Shown here: one piece after another, positions 1 to 6,108 of the stretch
Position numbering within the stretch: the stretch's first letter is position 1
Layout: each line of letters opens with the position of its first letter
Source of the DNA: an uncultured Acidobacteriota bacterium
Lineage (GTDB): Bacteria > Acidobacteriota > Terriglobia > Terriglobales > Acidobacteriaceae
Assembly (NCBI GenBank): GCA_903932385.1
Contig: CAIZGA010000112.1
Span: 1 to 9,389 of the forward strand
DNA: 9,389 nucleotides
Direction of reading: 5' to 3'
Made by a program: the position numbers and the translations under genes
Notes under the pieces: model-generated
Told to the model about the DNA's origin: nothing
Database searches by the model: none
Seen by the model: the letters and a program-made list of their open reading frames with translations, nothing else

Positions 1-1475
1 GCCGACCAATGCAGCAACGCAGTCACTGCCGCAAACGCCACTCCCGCCGCCAACACTGCGCGCCCAATTTCGCCGAACTCCAGTCCGCCCGCATCGCGTC
101 CCCACATCCGCACCCAACCGCGCCGGTGCAGCAGAAACGCCAGCGCAATCGTGTGTACCAATATCGCCGCGTTCGATGCCCACGCCGCGCCGCTCAGCCC
201 GAACCACTGGAACAACGCAAAATAAATCGGCAACGACAACACGGTGACAATTGTTCCTGCCACCATCGGCGTCATCGTTTCTCCCGCCGCATAAAACGCC
301 CGCGCATAAATCGCCTGTGCCGACCACAACGCCAGCGACAACGCGAAGATACCGAAATATACCGCCGTCGCCCGCGCATCGCCTGTCGTGAATGCACGCC
401 GGCGCAACACCAAATCAATCGCCGGCACCGCCAGCGAAGTCAGCAACGCAGTCAGCAGCAGCGACGCAGCAATCACCTTCGACACCGCGCGATTCACATT
501 CGCCGCAAACTCTTTAAATTTTCCCTGCGAATACAGCGACGCAAAAAACGGCATCGACGCCGCGCCCGCCGTCTGTCCCAGGATCGCAATCGGCGCCGTA
601 ATCAACCGCTTCGCATATCCAATCAGTGAAATTGCGCCCACCGAATGCCGCACCACAAAACTCAGGATGTACGTGTCCATCGTCACGATGGTCACGCCCA
701 GCATGAGCGGCACAGAGAGCCGCACCCACTCGCGCAGCCCCGGATGCTTCAAATCCAGCACCGGCCGGTAGCGGATCCCCGCGCGCGTCACGCCAATCGC
801 ATTCAGCAGAAACGGCCCGGCAATCGCGCCGCCCAGCGCACCCAGCGCCAATGACTGGATGCCCATCGCGCGGCCCAACAACACGCCGCCCACAATGATG
901 CCCACGTTGTAAATCAGCGGCGTCACCGCCTGGTAGGAAAATTGTTTCCGCACCAGCAGCACGCTCGCCAGCACGCCGCCGGCAAAAAAGAACAACTGCG
1001 CCGGCAGCAATATCCGCGTCATCTGCGTGCATAGCACCGACTGCACCGACCCCGGCGCAAAATAAATCCGCGTGTACCACGGTGCCAGAAACTCCGCCGC
1101 CACAATCGCCGTGCCCATCACCACCAGCATCATGTTCAGGATGATGCTGAGTGCGCGCTCGCCTTCCTCGTGCTCGCCGCGTTCATGGTAGCGGCTCAGG
1201 ATCGTCACAAACGCAATCGAAGCCGCGCCTCCCACCAGAAAATAATTAATCCACTCCGGCAGATAAAACGCCACGTTGTACGCATCGGTGTTCACACCCG
1301 CGCCGAATGTGGCCGCGATGTACATATCGCGCACCAGCCCGATAATCCGCGACAGCACCGTCGAAGTCATCAGCAGCAGCGTTGCAGAAAACGCCGTGTG
1401 CTCATGCGACGGCCGCAGCCAGTTCAGCCGCCCGCCCTTTGCCGTCGTCGAAATTTCCTTCGCCTCATTCGCCAT
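1..1475 (-). CDS. murJ: MurJ/MviN-type lipid II flippase, C-terminus cut by the window edge
   Basis: The product is a polytopic inner-membrane protein of the MOP superfamily; MurJ flips the peptidoglycan precursor lipid II to the periplasmic face. The reading frame is open from ATG at 1475 to position 1 without a stop (491 codons). Typical MurJ proteins are about 510-550 aa, so a short C-terminal piece is missing. About residues 28-50 form the first membrane helix with SRIIGLVRD; R43, R49 and D64 match E. coli R18, R24 and D39. The later YAKRLITAP segment matches E. coli ADRLMEFP, keeping the conserved Arg. Many further hydrophobic helices follow. Oddity: the Arg-Arg pair of the usual LPNLLRR motif is Asn-Tyr (N77, Y78). 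No strong Shine-Dalgarno precedes the start. The gene lies 76 bp behind the beta-barrel gene on the same strand and may share its transcript. Family assignment is firm; the exact symbol is inferred, since MOP paralogues exist. Confidence 0.9.
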   Translation of the reverse strand, partial: MANEAKEISTTAKGGRLNWLRPSHEHTAFSATLLLMTSTVLSRIIGLVRDMYIAATFGAGVNTDAYNVAFYLPEWINYFLVGGAASIAFVTILSRYHERGEHEEGERALSIILNMMLVVMGTAIVAAEFLAPWYTRIYFAPGSVQSVLCTQMTRILLPAQLFFFAGGVLASVLLVRKQFSYQAVTPLIYNVGIIVGGVLLGRAMGIQSLALGALGGAIAGPFLLNAIGVTRAGIRYRPVLDLKHPGLREWVRLSVPLMLGVTIVTMDTYILSFVVRHSVGAISLIGYAKRLITAPIAILGQTAGAASMPFFASLYSQGKFKEFAANVNRAVSKVIAASLLLTALLTSLAVPAIDLVLRRRAFTTGDARATAVYFGIFALSLALWSAQAIYARAFYAAGETMTPMVAGTIVTVLSLPIYFALFQWFGLSGAAWASNAAILVHTIALAFLLHRRGWVRMWGRDAGGLEFGEIGRAVLAAGVAFAAVTALLHWS

Positions 1476-1551
1476 GCAAACACGATTCTACCCGCACACA
1501 CCCGCGCACGGCTGCACAGCGGTATCCGCATCATCAGCATCAGTTTTTGAT

Positions 1552-2391
1552 TTATTTTTTCTTCGCGCGATAAACCTGAAACCGAACCGAATATCCCGCG
1601 CCCACAAAATAATCCGGTGCCGCTGCAGACATCCCTCGGCCGTAACGAACATCAATCTGCTGGTGCGGTGTCGGATGATAGCCCAGCCCGAAGTCCGCAA
1701 TATTCTGCGTTCCCCCGCGCTGCGCGATGATGCCCGCATATTCAAACCAGCCGTCAATCGTCTTCGTCAGCTGCCGGTCCATGTACAGCGTCACCACGCC
1801 GGTCGCATTGTGCCGCGCCGCCACCGTCGGCCAACTCACCGCCAGCATTCCATTTGCCGTCCAGTTTTTGCTCATCACGCGCGACCACGGCATCTGCACG
1901 CCGCCGTCATACCCGTGGCTTGTAATCGCGCTCGACCCGCTCGGCAAACTCACAAACGGCGCCACCGAATAATCCACGCCATGCCATTGCTTGAACTGCT
2001 GCTTTATGCCGACCGTCACGTCGCCCGCACCGCTTGCCGATCCCGTCGCCGTCACCGCGTTCTTGTAGTAACTCGGCACAATAAAATTCAGCTCGGTTTT
2101 TTTGTAGACGCCCCATCGCACCATCGTCTCGGTCATGTCGTAGGTGCGCGTGCCAGTGTTGCCGGTCTCCGTCACGCCGTTCTCAAACTGCAAACTGCCG
2201 CATGGCACCGCCACGCTGCTGTTCGTCACCTGCGGACGCACCGTCGCAATCGTCTGCGCCTCGTCCGCGCCGCACGTCTGTGCCACACCGTAGCCGCTCG
2301 TCGCAGCCATCAAAAAGATTGTCGAACCCAGGCAGAAATCTTTACAGAACTTCCAAGTCATGCAGACGTACTTTCTTGCCGCGGCACGCAT
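1552..2391 (-). CDS. Outer-membrane beta-barrel 'transporter' family protein (phenol/MetA-degradation type)
   Basis: This 279-aa exported protein looks like the PF13557-type outer-membrane barrel family, whose substrates are mostly unknown. A signal peptide is visible: a hydrophobic core at about residues 20-31 ends near GVAQ (35-38), giving a plausible cleavage before T39. The mature part has alternating amphipathic strands. Family-like stretches are GSLQFENGVTET, then ETMVRWGVYKKTELNF (a strand followed by a charged turn), DVTVGIKQQF, and a C-terminal region with IADFGLGYHPTPHQQIDV and PDYFVGAGYSVRF. Two mature-region cysteines (C40, C64) could form a disulfide. The chain ends in a basic RAKKK tail rather than a terminal aromatic residue. 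Start choice is open: ATG at 2391 has AAGGA upstream but only about 4 nt away, while ATG at 2361 (Met11) leaves a more ordinary signal peptide. It lies 96 bp behind the ThuA-like gene, probably in the same unit. Specific transport function cannot be assigned. Confidence 0.8.
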   Translation of the reverse strand: MRAAARKYVCMTWKFCKDFCLGSTIFLMAATSGYGVAQTCGADEAQTIATVRPQVTNSSVAVPCGSLQFENGVTETGNTGTRTYDMTETMVRWGVYKKTELNFIVPSYYKNAVTATGSASGAGDVTVGIKQQFKQWHGVDYSVAPFVSLPSGSSAITSHGYDGGVQMPWSRVMSKNWTANGMLAVSWPTVAARHNATGVVTLYMDRQLTKTIDGWFEYAGIIAQRGGTQNIADFGLGYHPTPHQQIDVRYGRGMSAAAPDYFVGAGYSVRFQVYRAKKK

Positions 2392-2416
2392 CGTTCCTTA
2401 CCGCATTCCAACGCAT

Positions 2417-2452
2417 TACGGCATGTACAAACTCGTCCATCATACGGCATGT
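2417..2452. repeat. Short direct repeat TACGGCATGT x2 upstream of the beta-barrel gene
   Basis: The 10-mer TACGGCATGT occurs at 2417-2426 and again at 2443-2452, with starts 26 bp apart, in the 96-bp gap between the ThuA-like stop and the beta-barrel start. On the minus strand it reads ACATGCCGTA. A shorter related GCATGTA lies nearby to the right. The spacing is between two and three helical turns. It could be a regulator binding site controlling the barrel gene separately from the gene upstream, or chance; no regulator is known. Confidence 0.35.
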
Positions 2453-2487
2453 TTCACCGCCAGCAAATCGCATGTACCGCTCTCACA

Positions 2488-3279
2488 TCATTTTCCCGTG
2501 GCGGTTTGCTGTCGGCTCAACAACCACTGAAGCCCGTCTTCAATCAGGTTCTTCTGCTCATCGCTCGTAAATATCTTGTCGCCGTGTCCCATATTTAGAT
2601 ACAGCATTTTGTATTTCGTGTTCGTCCACACCACCGGCACGTCGGTCGGCGGAATCACATCTTTAATCCCAATCGGGAAATTCGATTTGTCCAGCGAGAT
2701 CAGCACCTTTACATTCGGGTCCAGCCGCGGGCTCGGCGTCCACGAATACCACTCGTTCGACGGCGCTTCAAAACTCTGCGGCAGCCGCTTCGTCACCGGA
2801 GAAGTCGTGTCCTCCACCACCAGCTTCGCCGGCAGCGGTGGCCAGTTGTTCAGCCCAAACGCGCCGCCACCCAGAAAGCTGCGGAACCAGGTCCACTTCG
2901 AACTGCGGTCGTTATACGCCGAGACATGAAATCCCAGCCACGCACCGCCGCCCTCCATATATTTTTCAAAGGCATCGCGTTGCGCCTGCGAATGCACCTC
3001 GTCGTCCAGCCACACCATCACCTTTACATCTTTCAGAAACTCATCATTCAACTGGTTCCAGTCTGTCGTCGCCACCAGCGTGTATTTGTCCTTGTTCGCA
3101 TTGGCGGTAAAAAACTGCAGCGCCTGTTGCGCAAACAGCAGATGGTCGTACTCAATCCCCACCGAATAAAAAATCACCACCTTCGGGTGCGCGGCCGGCG
3201 TCGGCGCCAGCGACCCCTGCCCCATCGCCATTCCCCACGCCATCACCGCCATCAGAAAAACTGCAATCTTCGTTTTCAT
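2488..3279 (-). CDS. Exported ThuA-like domain protein
   Basis: This 263-aa protein is a secreted or periplasmic ThuA-like fold (PF06283; class I glutamine-amidotransferase-like). The family is named from trehalose utilisation and is common in carbohydrate-catabolic neighbourhoods, but its chemistry is poorly defined. A clear signal peptide (MKTK, hydrophobic core to about residue 18, AMG at 18-20) precedes Q21. Domain landmarks: KVVIFYSVGIEYDH (33-46) is the first strand and turn; VMVWLDDE (88-94 area) the second strand; GGGAWLGFH (110-118) the conserved glycine-rich turn with H118; NEWYSW (175-180) matches the family E-x-Y motif; PVVWTNTKYKMLYLNMGHGD (215-234) is the characteristic C-terminal block, followed by the terminal helix with QWLL. 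Length fits a single domain. The nucleophile Cys of true glutamine amidotransferases is absent, as usual for ThuA. It is the first gene of a leftward run; the RBS upstream is weak. Substrate unknown. Confidence 0.85.
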   Translation of the reverse strand: MKTKIAVFLMAVMAWGMAMGQGSLAPTPAAHPKVVIFYSVGIEYDHLLFAQQALQFFTANANKDKYTLVATTDWNQLNDEFLKDVKVMVWLDDEVHSQAQRDAFEKYMEGGGAWLGFHVSAYNDRSSKWTWFRSFLGGGAFGLNNWPPLPAKLVVEDTTSPVTKRLPQSFEAPSNEWYSWTPSPRLDPNVKVLISLDKSNFPIGIKDVIPPTDVPVVWTNTKYKMLYLNMGHGDKIFTSDEQKNLIEDGLQWLLSRQQTATGK

Positions 3280-3545
3280 TCCCGCCCGTCGCTCTCCCGC
3301 GCTGCGTTTCCTGCGCTAATGATTTTCTTTCGCTCCGTCGCCAACCTTACTCAATTGCCACTCCCCTCGGCAAGCATTTCTTTTCTTCCGCCACTCTGCA
3401 GCAAAAGAATCTGCTTCTGCCGTTGCATTTGCTGTTGCCTTGCTAACCTCTAGCCCCTGGTCCCTAACCCCTGCTTTTAAAGATTGGCTCATCGCACCAT
3501 CAATCCTGTATTTTTGACTGGCATTCATTCTGCATTGGAGCCCAC
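3280..3545. other. Divergent intergenic region between the ThuA-like and YVTN genes
   Basis: These 266 bp separate two divergent starts and should hold promoters in both directions. No convincing -35/-10 pair was found. The region has a C-rich block near 3447-3471 (listed separately) and no credible coding frame. A GGAG at 3537-3540, 5 nt before ATG 3546, is the ribosome-binding site for the rightward gene and supports that start. Confidence 0.6.
3447..3471 (-). repeat. C/G-run tandem motif, possible G-quadruplex on the minus strand
   Basis: On the plus strand the block carries C runs at 3447-3448 (CC), 3454-3457 (CCCC), 3462-3464 (CCC) and 3468-3471 (CCCC), separated by 3-5 nt such as TAA and TGGT. 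It reads as a degenerate 7-8 bp tandem repeat of the type CCCCTGG/TCCCTAA. On the minus strand this is GGGG-TTA-GGG-ACCA-GGGG-CTAGA-GG, which can form a two-tetrad quadruplex; the fourth run is too short for three tetrads. It would lie in the 5' leader or promoter of the ThuA-like gene. Confidence 0.4.
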
Positions 3546-4613
3546 ATGGCATTCCACCGTTTCGTCGGCCTTCTCTCGTTCTCCGCACTCTTCGCCGCCA
3601 CTGCCGCCGCGCAAGTCGGCACGATTGACTCGCCCCACGGTGTCGTCGTCAACGCGAAGACCAACAAGGTCTACGCCGTCAGCCCGGAGAACGGCACCCT
3701 CAGCGTCATCAACGGCGTTACCAATGCCGTCAAAGTCGTTAATGTCGGCCCCGACGCAAAATCCGTCGCCGTCAATCCCGTCACCAATAAAATTTATGTC
3801 GTCAATCGCGGCGGCACCGGATCCATCTCCGTGGTCGACGGCCACACAGACGCCGTCACCACCACCATCGACGTCCCCCGCGCCAGCCTGCTCTCCATCA
3901 ATCCCGTCACCAACAAGCTCTACGTCTCCAGCAGCTTCAGTCGCGGCAACGCCGTCGTCATCGACGGGGCCACCAACACGCCCACCACGTTCCACGCCGG
4001 CGCTGAAGGCAATGCCATCACCATTGACACCGCGCACAATAAAATTTTTCTCGTTGGATACGAAGACCACAGCGTCACCGTCGTCAACGGTAACGACAAC
4101 ACCATCTCCACCATCCCCACCGACATTCATCTCTGGGAAGTGGCCATCAACCAGAAGACCGGCAAGCTCTATCTCCCGCTCTCCGGCAGCAACGCCGTCA
4201 CCGTCATTGACCTTGCCACTTCACGCAAGACCACCGTCGATGTCGGCAAAGTTCCCGTCGCGGTCGCCGTCAATCCCATCACCAACCGCGTCTACGTTCT
4301 TAACTATGACTCGAACGACGTCACCGTTCTCTCCGGCGAAACCAACGCCGTCCTCGCCACCATCCCCGTCGGCGCCTGGCCGCAAGCCCTCGCCATCAAT
4401 CCGCGCACCAATATGATTTACGTGGCCAACACGCATGGCAACAGCGTCACCGCCATCAACGGCCGCACCAATACCGTCGCTGCCACCATCGCCGCCGGCA
4501 ACGCACCCTGGTCCATCGCCGTCAACGCCGTCAGCAACAAGGTCTATCTCGCCAACCGCCTCAGCGACGATGTCACCATCATCGACGGCCGCACCAACAA
4601 ACTCATCCACTGA
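3546..4613 (+). CDS. Secreted YVTN-family (YncE-like) beta-propeller protein
   Basis: This 355-aa protein is predicted to be exported: hydrophobic core at residues 7-16 and an Ala-rich AxA cleavage site (TAAAQ) before Q23. The rest is built from eight 37-42-aa YVTN/40-residue units, at about residues 29-68, 69-110, 111-152, 153-194, 195-234, 235-276, 277-318 and 319-355. The consensus is P-x-x-V-A-V-N-P-x-T-N-K-V-Y-V-x-N followed by V-T-V-I-D-G-x-T-N-x-V. The last unit stops at NKLIH and lacks its final strand; the N-terminal QVGTI (23-27) matches that strand and could close the ring. Such proteins occur at bacterial and archaeal surfaces and in the periplasm; some serve as binding scaffolds, but no catalytic residues are recognisable and the ligand is unknown. 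GGAG 5 nt upstream supports the start. It runs rightward, convergent with the small-protein gene, with only 18 bp between stop codons. Confidence 0.88.
   Translation: MAFHRFVGLLSFSALFAATAAAQVGTIDSPHGVVVNAKTNKVYAVSPENGTLSVINGVTNAVKVVNVGPDAKSVAVNPVTNKIYVVNRGGTGSISVVDGHTDAVTTTIDVPRASLLSINPVTNKLYVSSSFSRGNAVVIDGATNTPTTFHAGAEGNAITIDTAHNKIFLVGYEDHSVTVVNGNDNTISTIPTDIHLWEVAINQKTGKLYLPLSGSNAVTVIDLATSRKTTVDVGKVPVAVAVNPITNRVYVLNYDSNDVTVLSGETNAVLATIPVGAWPQALAINPRTNMIYVANTHGNSVTAINGRTNTVAATIAAGNAPWSIAVNAVSNKVYLANRLSDDVTIIDGRTNKLIH
3630..4610 (+). repeat. Eight tandem coding repeats of about 120-126 bp (YVTN blades)
   Basis: The propeller units are visible at DNA level as well as protein level. For example GTCAATCCCGTCACCAA-type sequence recurs near 3771 and, slightly changed, near 3896 and 4269, and GCCGTCACCGTC-type segments recur. 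Divergence between units is substantial, so the repeat is old rather than a fresh expansion. The strongly C-biased third positions plus the repeat produce long open frames on other frames and on the opposite strand. Confidence 0.75.
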
Positions 4614-4631
4614 TTTATTTTTCGTGGTGAA

Positions 4632-4751
4632 TTATTTCCGCCGCGGCTTCTTCTCCGGCTTCGCTTCGCCGCCCGTATACGCACGGTGCCCCACAATCGC
4701 TGGAATCAACAGCAACGCGAGAAACGCCACAATAATTAAAAACTCGACCAT
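4632..4751 (-). CDS. 39-aa single-pass small membrane protein
   Basis: A 39-codon frame starts at ATG 4751 and ends with TAA at 4632-4634. The first 20 residues, MVEFLIIVAFLALLLIPAIV, form one hydrophobic helix. After GHRAYTGGEA comes a basic tail, KPEKKPRRK. This fits a small inner-membrane protein with a positively charged cytoplasmic C-terminus. Start support is unusually good: AAAGGAGGG at 4767-4759 (minus strand) lies 7 nt before the ATG. A 74-codon frame covering 4615-4839 overlaps it in another frame but has no hydrophobic segment or good RBS, so the shorter frame is preferred. It begins 53 bp after the stop of the PIG-L gene on the same strand and is probably on that transcript. I do not recognise a named family. 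A role as a membrane-anchored partner of a neighbour is possible but unproven. Confidence 0.78.
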   Translation of the reverse strand: MVEFLIIVAFLALLLIPAIVGHRAYTGGEAKPEKKPRRK

Positions 4752-4758
4752 GTCTTCT

Positions 4759-4767
4759 CCCTCCTTT
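4759..4767 (-). promoter_or_regulatory. Strong Shine-Dalgarno site for the 39-aa protein
   Basis: The minus strand reads AAAGGAGGG and then seven bases before ATG 4751. This is near-complete complementarity to the 16S anti-SD and the best ribosome-binding site in the window. It decides the frame in favour of the 39-codon gene. Confidence 0.75.
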
Positions 4768-4804
4768 CAGGTGGAAAAGCCATGCTGCATTACGTTCTCT
4801 ACAG

Positions 4805-5839
4805 CTATAGTGCCACTGCGTTTTTCTTGATGTATTCATCCATCAGATTATGTTGCGGCCCAATATAGCGGAAGCGCTCCGCCCACTCAAATCCATATGC
4901 GCGGCCAATCTCGCGGTCCGACGGTGTCCCCCGCAAATACATCGAGTTCGCATCCAGCACAATGTTCTCGATATATCCGGCGTTCGCGCTCTCATCGTCA
5001 TCGCCCAATATCGGCAGACGCAGTTTTTTCTCCGCCAGTTGCTTCCGCAGCCGCGCCCCGTTGTCTCCGCCCGGCCCCTGCGTCGCAATCGCGCGTATCG
5101 ACGCCACCTTCTCCTTGATGCTTCCGCTGATGTCCACCACACGGTTCGCAATCTGCGGTCCGCGCGCGTAATAATATTTTTCCTTCACACCGTGCGCTGT
5201 CAGTCCCGCCTCCAGTTGCTCCGGATAATCTTTCCCCATTGCCGCCATCCAACTCGCAGACTCCACCACCGCCGCCGTCACATAGTGGTCGGGGTTCTCT
5301 TCGTACAAACTCCAGTGGTCGTAGCTGAAGATCGTGTCAATCTTCAGCAGCCGGATCAGCAAGATCAACTGCCCGCGAAAATCCTGCACCGACATTTCAT
5401 CCAGCCGATGGTTCCGGTACGCCATGTTGTACGCCTTCTTCAACCCCAGCGCCTTCGTCACCGCATCATTGTCCTGCTCGTTGTGCAGCGCGCCTTCCTG
5501 CCGCGTCCCCGGTCCGGTCATCTCGTCATTCGTCGTGCGGATCATGTAGCCGGTGTATCCCTCTTTGATCAGCTTCGCCACCGTGCCCCCGGCAAACAAC
5601 GGCACGTCATCTCCATGCGGTTGGATGGCCGCCAGCACCTTGCCCGTGTGCGGCTTGCCCACGGCCTGATGCTCCAGCACCATCTCGCCCATGCGGGTCC
5701 ACTTCGCCTCGGCCCCTTCACTCGCTTTGTCGTCGCCCGGCGTCGGCACCTGCGCCCCCGCCTGGCCAATCATCGTCACTTCCAGCCCGGTCAGCGCCGC
5801 GCCAAACAATGTCCCCTTCAAGATGTCCCTGCGCTTCAT
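4805..5839 (-). CDS. Tat-exported PIG-L (LmbE-like) family deacetylase, variant active-site motifs
   Basis: This 344-aa protein belongs to the PIG-L/LmbE family (PF02585), zinc-dependent hydrolases that remove N-acetyl groups from GlcNAc-type substrates (e.g. MshB, PIG-L). The N-terminus MKRRDILKG has twin arginines followed by a hydrophobic stretch and an AGA site (27-29), suggesting Tat export. The usual strand and P-H-P-D-D-E motif appears as AAIQPHGDDV (70-79), with H75 and D78 as likely zinc ligands and D77 as general base. The later H-P-D-H motif appears as ENPDH (181-185), keeping the zinc ligand H185 but with N182 where MshB has its catalytic His. TTNDEMTGPG (102-111) also matches the family. 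GGAG lies 7 nt before ATG 5839. The gene is divergent from the large propeller gene and upstream of the 39-aa gene. Fold confident; activity and substrate uncertain. Confidence 0.87.
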   Translation of the reverse strand: MKRRDILKGTLFGAALTGLEVTMIGQAGAQVPTPGDDKASEGAEAKWTRMGEMVLEHQAVGKPHTGKVLAAIQPHGDDVPLFAGGTVAKLIKEGYTGYMIRTTNDEMTGPGTRQEGALHNEQDNDAVTKALGLKKAYNMAYRNHRLDEMSVQDFRGQLILLIRLLKIDTIFSYDHWSLYEENPDHYVTAAVVESASWMAAMGKDYPEQLEAGLTAHGVKEKYYYARGPQIANRVVDISGSIKEKVASIRAIATQGPGGDNGARLRKQLAEKKLRLPILGDDDESANAGYIENIVLDANSMYLRGTPSDREIGRAYGFEWAERFRYIGPQHNLMDEYIKKNAVAL

Positions 5840-5964
5840 GCATGATCTCCGTTCAAAATTTTCAGTATCGAAACTCTAGCAGAGCCATACCTTAATCTTC
5901 CAATTCCCAAACCTGCACACAGTGTCGGCACCCTTTGTCACAACTTTGCTGCAACTTGCATCAC

Positions 5965-5993
5965 TATCTATGCAAATATTCATCTTGCATCAA
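5965..5993 (-). promoter_or_regulatory. Possible sigma-70-type promoter for the PIG-L gene
   Basis: On the minus strand TTGATG (5993-5988) is followed after 17 nt by TAGATA (5970-5965). The match to TTGACA/TATAAT is only partial (4/6 and 3/6) and would give a leader of roughly 120 nt. An inverted repeat overlaps the -35 box and the spacer, as an operator might. A second weak candidate is an extended -10, TGCTAGAGT, near 5873-5881. Confidence 0.25.
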
Positions 5994-5999
5994 TATTTG
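5973..5999. promoter_or_regulatory. Inverted repeat CAAATATT-N11-AATATTTG, candidate operator
   Basis: Perfect 8-bp arms lie at 5973-5980 and 5992-5999 with an 11-nt spacer. A second inverted repeat, ATCAAT-N6-ATTGAT (5989-6006), overlaps its right arm. Both sit in the divergent region and are too AT-rich to be a terminator. They could bind a dimeric regulator; AT-rich sequence makes chance arms more likely, so this is tentative. Confidence 0.4.
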
Positions 6000-6055
6000 T
6001 ATTGATTTGAGATTCTTCACTGCATTTTTCTCTACTTATCTCCTCTCTATTCTTG

Positions 6056-6067
6056 TTACCGTGGTAA
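6056..6067. promoter_or_regulatory. Inverted repeat TTACC-GT-GGTAA
   Basis: Five-base perfect arms with a 2-nt centre lie 26 bp left of a stronger 15-bp palindrome. Alone it is short enough to be chance; its proximity to the second palindrome is the reason to list it as a possible operator half of a pair. Confidence 0.3.
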
Positions 6068-6093
6068 ATACTTAAGTTCGACAACCAACAATT

Positions 6094-6108
6094 CTGCCAA
6101 TTTGGCAG
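6094..6108. promoter_or_regulatory. Perfect 15-bp palindrome CTGCCAA-T-TTGGCAG, candidate operator
   Basis: The arms CTGCCAA (6094-6100) and TTGGCAG (6102-6108) are exactly complementary around a single central T. A 1-nt loop makes an RNA hairpin or terminator unlikely; the symmetry suits a DNA site bound by a dimeric repressor or activator. It lies about 240 bp upstream of the large gene start and 255 bp upstream of the PIG-L start. The cognate regulator is not in the window. Confidence 0.5.

Noticed and set aside
9..1080. Several open frames of 69-206 codons on the plus strand and in a shifted minus frame at the left end
   Set aside because: They overlap the MurJ frame, are Arg/His/Pro- or Ala-rich low-information translations without family features, and arise from the skewed third codon positions of MurJ.
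1276..2598. 440-codon plus-strand frame
   Set aside because: It lies antisense to the MurJ start, the whole barrel gene and the ThuA 3' end; the translation is Arg/His-rich with no signal, domain or RBS, whereas the minus-strand genes show clear family motifs.
3484..4416. 310-codon plus frame and 201-codon minus frame (3525-4130) over the YVTN gene
   Set aside because: Pro/Ser/Thr-rich or Asp/Gly/Val-rich periodic translations mirror the tandem repeat and its GC-rich codons; the YVTN frame has the RBS, signal peptide and blade motifs.
3630..4610. Regularly spaced repeats considered as a CRISPR array or minisatellite
   Set aside because: The roughly 120-126 bp periodicity follows protein blades in frame, units are diverged, and there are no identical short repeats with unique spacers.
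4614..4631. Possible bidirectional terminator between the convergent stops
   Set aside because: The 18-bp gap has a T-rich stretch but no stem-loop of useful length in it.
4615..4839. 74-codon minus-strand frame
   Set aside because: It overlaps the PIG-L 3' end and the 39-codon gene in another frame, has no hydrophobic segment or RBS, and the 39-codon frame explains the strong SD.
4850..5845. 331-codon plus-strand frame opposite the PIG-L gene
   Set aside because: Arg/His/Leu-rich antisense shadow with no recognisable domain; the opposite strand has PIG-L motifs and a Tat signal.
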